Shown here one piece after another: positions 26,601 through 38,600 of a stretch of DNA of 64,000 nucleotides (the stretch's first letter is position 1; each line of letters starts with the position of its first letter). Location: positions 4,139,092-4,203,091 of the forward strand of contig JAQFVV010000020.1 of the NCBI GenBank assembly GCA_028023455.1, written 5' to 3'. The stretch is from Epiperipatus broadwayi (taxonomy: Eukaryota; Onychophora; Udeonychophora; Euonychophora; Peripatidae). A program made the translations under genes and the position numbers. The notes under the pieces were generated by a model that worked only from the letters and a program-made list of their open reading frames with translations, searched no databases and was not told the origin of the DNA.

Positions 26601-29600
26601 TTTAACATAAGTGAAATTACCGAATATACAGTTATTCAATTGTAATATGACGTATATAGAAAAAGAAAAAAATTGACATGAAAAAATATTAGCATTTAGA
26701 TCTTTCACGCCATTAGTTTAAACATCTTAATCAAAAATTATCATTAAAAGTGTAAAAAATATGATTGTCTTCTGATTTGATACTGTAGTATCTATCCAAT
26801 ATCGTGTTCAGTGATTTCTAATTAAATAGACTGAAATAAAAAAAAATAAAAAACTAATTTTATTATATACATTAAGACTGCCAAATTAAAGTATGGTACT
26901 AATAAATCTTGTTCTATTTTTCACAAGCAAATATCACAGAAATTAAGATAAGTTTAAATGAAGTAATTATATTATTGAAATCAAGGAACTATTTTTTGTG
27001 AAGTATTTTTTCATTAGTTATTGAATTAAATTATTATTAATTTAAACACTAATGAAAAAATACCCTGTATTTGCGCCATTGATAATTCGTTTTATTTCTA
27101 ATTATTTATTAAGCTATAGAAGATAATATCATTCTTAGACCAGTTATCATCTTTAAGCTCATTTAAAACTATATATAATAAAACAATAATTGAATCAAGA
27201 TATCTTTGCTACAATGTGAGTTTATTATCTCTGAGTTTAAGATCAAGAAACACCGTGGTCTTTCTTCTCAGTTGCCTGATAAGGCAGAATAAATGTTTGT
27301 GTAAGGCAAAATAAATTTTTGTTTAAATGATATATGTTTTTCCAATACATATATACAATTATGACAGACAAAAATAAATCATGGCCCTTTTTCCCAGGCG
27401 GCTGTAAAGTCACCAACCAAGGCAGCGGTTGGTGGTCGAAGGCGTGGGGTGCTAAAAATCCCCTGATTGCGACCCAGACCGCCATTTGATAACTGCTTTT
27501 TATTTAGGTACTTACAACTGCAGATTACTTTCAAGTGAAGGCATATTGCAAGAATTAGAAGAACTGTCTTATATTAAATGGGATATTATTGGACTTTATG
27601 AAGTTAGAAGAAAAGGTGAAGAAACAATTGATTTAAAAAATGGACAAGGCACAGATATTGTAAATACAAATGGAGTAGGATTCATTATAAATAAAAAGTG
27701 GAAGAACAACATTGGGGAGATTGATGGTGTATCGACAGAGTGGCAAGATTAGTTATACAACTTAATAGCATATATCAAATTCAGATAATTCAGGTTTATG
27801 CCCCAACAAGTTCTCATAGTGATGAAGTAGTAGAAGATTTTTATATGGATGACAAAAGGCTTTTGATCAGAGTAAACAATATTTTAAAATTGTTATGGGA
27901 GACTTTAATGCTAGAATTAGTAAACAAATGAAAGATGAAAGTGCTGTAGGTAATTTTGGTTATAGTAATAGAAATGAGAGAGGACATAGACTTGTGGAGT
28001 TTGCAGAAAAAGAAAAACTTTATATTATGAATTCCTTTTTTGAGAAAAATGTTAAAAGGAAATGGACATGGAAACATCCAAATGAAGGTACAGCAGAACT
28101 GGATTATATTTTGACTAACAGAAAATACATATTTCAAAATTGTAATGTTCTTAATAAATTTAACACAGGAAGTCATCATCGATTAGTAAGATGTAAGATA
28201 CGTGTTAATGCAAAACAAGAGAGTCAAAAATTATTAAGAAAAACAACATTTACGGTTTATATTTCTAATCTTCAGAAACATTCTAATGAATTTAAATTGG
28301 AACTTGCAAATCGGTTTCAAGTATTAGTAGATTTTGAACATGATTCAGATTTGAATGAAATTAATATGAAAATAGCTGATACTCTTTGAAAAACTGCAGC
28401 AAAGATTGCTGGTAGAAAAAGACAGCAATTGACCAATAAAATTTCTACCGAGACTATAGAATTTATGAAAAAAAGAAGGAATATGAAGATATACAAAAAT
28501 GATACATTAAAAAGAATTGAATATCTCGAATTTTGTAAAATGGTGTGGAAAAGAGTTGAAAATGATATGAGAAAGTATAACTGTGAACTAGCAAGGAAAG
28601 CTGTAGAAGGAAATTTATATCTGCAATAAAAAAAAAATGTAATTATTACTAAAAAGAGAGATGTCATCATGAAATGGGTAAAAGACTTTTATCAAGAATT
28701 ATATAGTACTAAAGAACAAGTACCTCCTATATCTATTACATCTTCCGAATTCCCCAGAATTTTAAATAAAGAAATGAGATATGCAATTAAATGTATTAAG
28801 AAAGGAAAGGCGCCAGGTAATGATGGAATTATAATTGATATATTAAAAGAAGCAGGTAAAGAAATAGAATTTTTTTTAGCAAAGTTATATACCAAATGTC
28901 TAAATGATAAAGATGTACCAGATGATTGGAAGAATGCAGTAATAATATTAACATTTAAAAAAGGTGATAAAGAAGATAATAAAAATTACAGACCTATCAG
29001 CCTTTTATCAGTTCCATACAAACTTTTTACCAAGATAATTACAACTCGTCTACAGAGAACATTGGATTTCCACCAACCAAGAGAACGAGATGGATTTAAA
29101 AGTGGTTTTAGTACAGTAGATCATATCCAGGTATTGAGAGAAGTTATAGAAAGGACAAATGAATATGAGTTGCCATTATGTTTTGGATTTGTAGATTATG
29201 AAAAGGCATTTGATTCTATAAACATTTCTTCAGCGACTAAAGCATTGGATCATCAAGGTATAGATCCAGGATATTGTCATATTTTAAAGAATATTTATAA
29301 AAATGCAATAGCATCAATTAGATTACATAATGATACTGGGAAAGTCAACATTGAGAAGGGTGTAAGACAAGGTGACTCCATATTTCCAAAACTTTTTACA
29401 GCAGTGCTGAAAGAAGTATTTTGTGGATTAAAATGGAAAATTAAAGGAGTGAAAGTAAATGGAGATTATTTAAGTCATTTAGATTTCGCAGATGATGTAG
29501 TTGTTTTTGCAAATAATGCTTCAGAGCTGCAGGAAATGTTGCAGGAGTTATCAAATGAAAGTAGAAAAGTAGGACTAAAGATAAATATTAAAAAAACTAA

Positions 29601-32600
29601 AGTAATGTTTAATCGATTTGCTCAAAATATGAAAATAAAGATTGATTATGATGAATTAGAAGAAGTTAATAGTTACAAATACCTTGGCCAGATTATTAAT
29701 ACAGATGGAAACATAGTGGATGAAATTAATCATAGACTTAAACTTTGTTGGGATGCTTTTCGTAGAAATAACTTGATACTAAAAGGAAATATGCCTACTT
29801 GTTTGAAAAGGAAGGTTTTTAACAAATGTGTTTTGCCAATTCTTACTTATGGATCTGATACTTGGATACTTAATACAAGAGCAATACAGAGACTTCAGAC
29901 AACTCAAAGGAGTATGGAGAGCTGCATGCTGGGAGTAACAAGAAGGGATCGAAAATGCAATGTATGGGTAAGAGAACAAATATGTGTTACTGACCTCATT
30001 GAAAAAATTAAAAGATTGAAGTGGAGTTGGGTTGGACATATTGCTAGAAATGATAACAGATGGACAATTAAAATCTTAAACTGGATTCTAAGAGATTGTA
30101 AAAGACCCCGAAAGAGACCACATGTGAGATGGATGGATGAAATAAGAAAGTGTGCAGGGGTGATGTGGAGAAAAGAAGCTAAAGATCAGAGAAGATAGAT
30201 TGAACTTGGAGAGACCTTCATCCTGCAGTAGATTGATAATGATTGATGATGATAATTTGTTAGTAGACCCTCAATATATGTAACCTTTCCCACTAACTAA
30301 AAACTTTATTAACCATTTTTTTAACAAAATGTGGCAATTAAGCGATTAGCAGATTTTTTTTTCAAAAAGAAGTTTTTATAGCCTTTTTTCCTCTTTTATT
30401 AATATTTTTTACTGTATGCACCATTTATTTAATACATATTTTATTCTAATGAGGCTTCACATCTATGTTCTTCTTTTCTTTTTTTATAATAAATTCCTGG
30501 TTCCATAATAATTATTTCCAAGTAACTTTTATTCCTTTGTTAACAACTGACAAATAATCATAATCTTATTCTAAGCGTAATCCAGTCAATCGTGAATCAA
30601 GTAAGGTAGAAGAATCTCAGAGGCAAAGTTATCCAAATAATCAAGTAGATGATTATTTGAATACTTAATGATCACTTTCCAGAAAAATCACAATACCATG
30701 GCAATCTGTTAAAGATAATGATTTATACTTTTGTAGTAGTCTTCTAAAGTTCTTTCTCATTTTAATGTGAGCAATCACATTATACTAATAAATTTCTTAA
30801 CTATTATTTTAGTCGCAGTCCATAAACTACAGCATGTTAGAATAATATATTTTGTAATCAAAACACCGTAAGGCAATGAAATATCTTAAAGACTTTTGGA
30901 TCTGCATTAACTATTGTTTAACAACTGGGTCTAATGTAAAATCAAAACTTTTTCATCTCTTAAAATGATGAATATTTTTTTATTGACGATATTGATATTT
31001 TTTTTCTACCCTGTAGAATCTAATCATTTTGATTATCCGTGTAACATTATAATTTTTAAAAATATTACTTTAAGCAGGATTATTTAAAATAAAAATAGAC
31101 GAATGGCATCATTATTTATCTCAAATAGACCCTAAAACTATATGGTTTTTTTTCCAATGGAAGCATACAGCTAAGAATAAAATACAGTAGAAAGCTATTA
31201 TATAAAGAAGATATCATAAGTTTTTCAAATCTAAGAATTTACTGCAAAAAAAGCTAAGTATCAATTGCATGAAATCAAATAATTTACTGGAGTATAAGCA
31301 TGTGATATATGTGAATATATCCATGTTTCACAGATTGAATTTATAGCATAGGGAGTTAACTGCAACTCTTTTCTTTCAATCTTTATCTATTATTGTTTTT
31401 ATGGAATAATATTAACCATACTCATTTATGAGAGGTCATTAATGACGCCTTCTTAATATGTTCGTGCAATCACAATGTATTATAAATTATAAATAACAAC
31501 GTAGCTTAAACCACGGCACATGAGCTTTAGAGATGGGTCGCAATTTATACTGAATACTTTCTCTTCCAATTTTTAATGCCTCTTTTTGTCTTTGTATTAT
31601 TGTATATTTTATTTTAAATACTATATGACTTTATAAATAAAACATAGCTGACATAGTGATTAGAATACGGTGGTGGTGGTGGTGGGGTGTGTGTGCTTAT
31701 TCAATTCCTCCATAAAAATTATAGTAGTTTTCATTAAAACAAAAATCCTATATCATCCTCAAAACTAAAGTCATAATTATTATTAAAATTTTTAATAAGA
31801 AACTGTATTTATTAAAGAATAATATAAACAAATGCCAAAATGCACTTATTTGCTCATATGGAGTTTATATATAACAATCATTTGGAACTTCATTAAAGAA
31901 ATTATTAATAAAATTAAAAATGATGTCAAAATAAACATTTTATATTTGGTCACCCACTTGTACCAAATTGTAAGTTTGAATATAATGTATCTTCTACAAC
32001 TACCTTTAACTGGCTCTTCTGAAATAAATTAATTAGTTATACAAGAGACCGTTTTTAATATATATTCTATAGTATTAGTATTAGTAAAAAGAATTATATT
32101 ATTACATTTTTTAAAAAAATTTTTATTAAAAAGATTTGGAAAATTAAGTATGTTCCGTACCAAAGCAACAGGTTGACAATAGCAATATCAAGCAATTCCT
32201 CAATCAAAAATACCATAAATAAATAAATGAGTAGATTGATCTTTGGTGAGCTTTTATTTTGTTATACTACATAGATATTACCATTTAATGAAGAAATACA
32301 GCAGATCAATAAATAAATAAAAAAATCCCAAATTTTTTTCACGCACGCATTTGATTCCATTCATTTTAGTTAAATACATTAATGATTTTTACTAATTATT
32401 TAATAGGCTAGAGATTACCACATAAGTTTAGTTCAAATATAATGTTTAAACTTTAATAAATATTAATATATCTTTATTTGCATTAAATCTTGCTCTAAGG
32501 TATTATTAATTCAACTCCATCTTTCTTTCTTTTTTCCAATATGTAATATTTTAGATATATTTAAAACTTTTATTTCACCACAAGTATGTTTAAAAATGTG

Positions 32601-35600
32601 AATAAAAATATTTGAAAATGTAAATGATCCTCATGATGGATAGAATAATTACATCATGTTAATCCTATAAAAGATTAAAGCAGAATCTGAAGAAAAAAAA
32701 ATTATTTTTATTTCTAATTGGAATTATTAAAGAAATATAAAAACTATTTTTAAAAAATAAATAAATATATTAAGAATATGAATAAATAGAAATGCATTTT
32801 TAAGTCAATAAAACAATAGAGTAAAACAACATAAAAATATTGGGGGTGCTTACTGATCTTGTTGTTCTTCTTCAAAGAAAAAATTTCTTCAACTGTTTTA
32901 AGTTTGAGTTTCGCCACTACATGTATAACCATCAAACTAGTACAAGTATGAATTAATTCCAATAATAATGCATCAATTTCTTGTCCATTGTCTTCCACCT
33001 CAAAACACAACCGTTCTGAAATAAAATATTAATTAAAATAGTAATTGTCTCAAGGTTTGTACTTTTTTTAGGTATATGTTGGACTGTATTCATTATTTAA
33101 TTAAAAAATTCTTAAATGTTTGTATAAAAATTCTAACATTATCATATATTTAATTGTTAGTAATAATTCCCAGATTATAGAACGCAATATCTTCAGTGCT
33201 GATATTCTTTATTCTTTCTTCAGGTGTTAGCCTAACCAGGTATAAGTAGAGCGAAATTGAAAAAAAAAAACTAATGACTTCATAAATACTGAATTTAAGA
33301 AGAAGCTTTAACCAAACTCTGACAAAGACTTATTTATGAGAAATATCCTTATTTCTGTAATAAAAAAATGAAGAAATCAGTATAATCCTCATAAACAGTA
33401 TTTTAAATTTTCTACTGATTGTTGCCCTTGACAAAATACCCCAATTGGTTAGGTTATCGCCTTGAATTTTTTAAATTCAGTATTTATGAAGAATTTAAAA
33501 GTCACCATATTATTTCCTGCGCTAAGTTGCATTGATCAAGTTAGCAACACTTGAACAAGAGAACTGAATTATATTACTCAAAAAAAATTGTCTTCTGACT
33601 AATCTGTGAGTTATTATTAACATTTTAATAGAATTACAAAAGTATAAATAAAATTTGAATTTTTATAGAAACATTTAATGTTAATTAAAATAAATATATA
33701 TGCTTTAATCCTCCATCCAAGGCAAACTGTTAATTAAGTCATAAAGTAATATAACCAAAAAACATTATTTGAGGGTTATAGTTATAAATTTGCCAATTGA
33801 TTGCTACCTTTTAATAATTTATTCTAGCATGTTAATTTAAAGCAACATTATTAACTTTTATGGCGCCCTCATCAATAATTAACAAAAATAAAATACAAAA
33901 TTAATAAAAGTGAGCATTAAAATACCAAGGTTTTTTTTGTCTTGCATTGGTGGTCGAGAGGTCAGCGCAACTGCCTTGCACTTGCAGGCAGTTGCTCGGG
34001 TTGCGGGTTCGCGTCCCGGCCGATGCTATGACACTTAAAAAAAAAAATACCAAGGTTTCTGATACCTTGTTAAAGTCTAAGTTAAAAGTTTTAGATGAAT
34101 ATTTTTATTCAAGATTTTGATCTACACAAATATATTTAAAATTGTTAATTTTATCATGGTTACTCCCCCCCCTCCCGTTTTTATTTTGTACCCATGTCTT
34201 TCATCAAGAATTTTTTGGTATTTACTGTTACCTTGCAATAAAAAGTCGTTCTTCATTTAAATTGTGAATATAGTTTTTTTTGCACACAGATTGTTTTTAA
34301 ATAAATTTTTAATCACTTAAAAAAGATTTCAAAGTTAACGAAAGACTATTTTTTTATCCCGATAATATTTTTTTATACGAATATCTTTTTATATTTAGGT
34401 CAAACACGCTTTCTCTCCAACAGTAAATCTGTTTAATCTAGACTGCACTTTAAAATTCAAAAAACATATGTAATAAATTAGCAGCTTTATATTACTATTA
34501 TTATTATTTTAGTTTCTCTTTCTTCTTTCTACCATTTATCAAAAGTTGTTTAACTTCCGCATAAATTTCGTTCTCTTTATGCATATCTTTTTATTTATTA
34601 TTAGGTTTTAATTCTTTTTATTTATTATTAGATTTTAACGTTGTATTTTCACCTTTCTTTTTTTGTACTTTCCCAATTCGCATCTTTTTTTGGAATATGT
34701 CTATATCGTGAATAGTTTTTATATGCATGCATTATTTTCAATATACTGTACTTTTATTTAGATGCATTAAAGCAAAAAAAAACAACAACAAATTAAGCTA
34801 GTCAAGCATTGGTGGTCGAGAGGTCAGCGACAACTGCTTTACAAGCAGTTGTCCCGGGTTAGCGGGTTCGCCTCCCGGCTGATGCTATGACACATGAGAA
34901 AAAAAAAAAGCTCATCAATTCTTTTAATAGTAATGTTAAACCACTAAACATCACATAATCACTATTTCTTATGCAAGCTGGTTGGCACTGAGTGGCACTT
35001 AAGTATGGAGAGAGTTTTGCCTGTTTTAATAGTAATGTTTTGGATATATAACAAAAGTCAAAAGCTAAACTAATCTCTGTAATAAACTAATTACACCAAT
35101 TCCCAATTAAACAACTAACCAAAATTTAAAAATTCATTAACAATTGTTTCCCTGCTAAGGCTGAACTGTGTTTCAAAAGTCTGCCTTCACAGGGAAACCA
35201 TTAATAGTACATTTTTTAAATTTTAATTTTGGCTAATTATTTAAATGTAGAATAATATATAAAAATTTAAAAATAAACAAAAGTAAACTATTTTTCCTAA
35301 AGCAATAAATACACAGCAATCATCAATCAATAAATGAAAGAAATAGAGAATTCATCCATTTCTTAAGCTTAAATGGTAATTAAACTCTCATTTATAAAGT
35401 TGCTGGAGATAGAGTATAGTGTTTGTATATTAGTCTGATTTTAAATACGGCATAAGTCTTTCTGAAATTAGAGGTAATTTGTAACCTGGCTGTATTTCCA
35501 AGCTTAAAACGCGATATGAACATGCTGGTGTACAATACTATATTTTGAATGAATTTTTTCGCTGATTTTATCATATTTAGGTAGAATTAGCTAAATTATA

Positions 35601-38600
35601 CTGAACTGCAATGTCTAATTTACATATACAGTAAGCCAAGCTTATTTAATATATATACTGTTTAGTGTTTTGCAAAAGAATAAATATTACATTCTTAGTA
35701 AATAAGTAAATATTTATGCAGATAAACAGATAGGCAGAAATTAATAATACGTACTATTATTTTTTGATAAAGTTTGTTCTTTATTTTAAAACTCAATCTT
35801 TTATTGCAATTTTTTTTTGTATATCTTGTTCTTTAATGTAATATTACTAAATTTTATTTAATTTAAAACTTTTGTCAGTATCCTATGTTAAGATTTTGAT
35901 ATTTTATATCGCACACATTTAACTGTTGAGTGTTTTTAAAGCTTTTTAAATTTTGGTATGACGCAGTAATTTTTAAAAACCAATTTTGCAAGTGGAGGTT
36001 TTAAAACGTATATTAATTGTCTTCTTTTCACACAGACCCTATTATTTTTCTTTATTTATTCGCATTTCAGTAACTTTCCATAAAAATTCTTCACATGTAT
36101 CCATCTATTTGAATAGCATTATAAATCGTCTCGGTCAGAATTTCATCGTTTCTCACATTCAGTGTGTTCTCAGTCAGTCACATGGGCTGTGATCCAATTA
36201 AAAACATTACAGTATTTTTTACACTGTTTTTATTGCTGCTATGAATTATTATTATTTTTTATGGCCCCAAAATACTAAATTAACGACTATGTCAATTCTA
36301 TATGATAAAATAAAAACAATTTATACAGAAGTTAAGAAAAATGTCAAATTCTCGAATATACTCACTCATTTAGACTTCAGTATGTATTTATGCATAAAAT
36401 ATCTCTTCCCTCTCGATTTATGTGTGTTTTATAACGACATTATCCTAATTTTACGTTAATTATTTTGTTGCTGTTACATTGACTTCTAAGAAATAAATTT
36501 GTCAGAATAACAGACCTACAAACAGTTAATATAATTGAAGTAATTATGTCCTTATAATGAAACAGCTTAACTTTTAAACTATGAAATACTGGTATTGGTA
36601 TCTGTGCAGTATATCAATATCCAAGTGAGCCTTTTTTTGTAAAAAAATCTGCGGAATATTTAAATTACGTCACATTTTCGAAATGATATTCAATTAAGTC
36701 AATCTTTGGTAGAGATTGTCCTTTCATTAATAATTGCTGAAGCCAGAAATTGTTTTGAACATGAATTAAAATCAAGATTGTTTAGAGTTTGTATTTAAAA
36801 TATTAAAAACATTCTGTAGATTATCATTTAAGTAGACAATAATAATACAATTAAGATCAAACTTGTAAATCTAGTAGCAAAAAAAGATAAAGTTTTTGTA
36901 TTCAACAGTTCTCAACTATACCATGTTTTAATACTATTTTCATGAAGTTGTCTCCAAACTACTTCAAAAACCTCTATGTAAAGCTAAAAATCAAAATTCA
37001 TATTTAAAAATATTTTCATTACAAGAAATTCCAATAATACCTTTTTCTCCTATATTACCATGTAGTAGTTATCTAATATTTATATGTAAAACTTTGGAGG
37101 CAACCGGTTATTTTCAAATAATTAAGTTAAAAGAGGAATTATGAGTTTCGCATATGTAGAAATATAATACTTACCCACTCAAAGGCTGCATCAGTTTCAA
37201 TATTTTTTTTTTGTTTTTGCAATTAAAACACTCTTCTGAACAATTTAATCAATCTAAACTTTTATTTTCTAGATGATAATAATGTAAGTTTATTACCTAT
37301 TTATTATTCAATACTAAATAGATAGATACGAATCATCTAACTGAAAATAAAATCTATGTCTGCTAATGATTTTAAAGAATTTCAAAATCCACCCATCTAA
37401 TCTTAAGCATTTGATTGTGACCATTATAGACAGATATAGAAGATATTAGTTTACCATTATTTAAAATACTTTTTGCATTCTTTTTATTTTTATTTTTAAA
37501 TAAGGTAGTATATTATTAAGCATTAATATATTTCTAAAACATCTAACATCTAGGTTAATTTAAACTTCTCCTGAAATACTATCAGGATTTACAACTTTTT
37601 CATCTTAGAAATTATGAAGAGCCAGTTTAATTTCATCAAATTGGACATCCCTGATCAAATTTAAATGAGTCAATAGTATACATTGATAAAAAATATTATC
37701 TTCTGAATTTATATTGCTCAAAGTATCTATTTATTCCATTGTTGGTAGCAGATATTAGTTTATGGCCTTTATCAGTGAGAAGCTTGGATCTAAATATAGT
37801 TCAAAACTTCCAGTTGCTCTAATCCAGATCTAAAATTTTCATTGATGATGATAATCCAGAACTAGTCTGAGAATACTGGTAGGATATCACTAAGAAATAA
37901 GAAGCACTATCACTTAGTATCTAGTTTGCTTCTGCAGCATTTTATAATCTATAATCAGGGATCAAGTTATGTTTATGGATTTTTCATCCTAAAAGAGCTA
38001 CATCTTTTATAAAGTCATTGCAGTATTATCAATACAGTAATAAGAGGTAAAATGAATACAACAGGAAGTGTCTATCTTATCTAAAAAATTTAATCAGAAA
38101 TCATTCATACATTGTACAGGCTTAAACCTGCATTTATATATGTAACATATGCGGGATTGGAACTCAGACTTTCACATGACCCACTACTCTCAGTGCCATC
38201 TCATATTGCTGACCCACCTGATCACACACATGTGAAAAGATAAATAATCATCAATATACGTATTTGATGCTAAACTAGCAATCATCAGTTGGTCCAGAGT
38301 ACTTTCCTTCCATTTCATTGAAAATCTAATCCCCCCCCAGGCCCCAAACTATTCCAACTCACAACTTTTTAGCCTTCCATTTCATTGAAAATCTGATGGT
38401 GGAACGTTCAAATCCCTTGTTAGTCAGAATCAGAAATCATTCCTAAGTTTTCTGTCAGTCATTGGTCTTTGAAATGTTATATTATTATAAAGTTTCATAT
38501 TAATTTTATTACTCATTCTAACAAAGAGAGCAATATGCTTTATTTTAATCAAATCACTAATATTACATTATTAGACAACCAATCGATATTCTTCATTTCC

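Noticed and set aside
28317-28670. Minus-strand ORFs across the RTE LINE
   Set aside because: Antisense shadows of the LINE coding frame.
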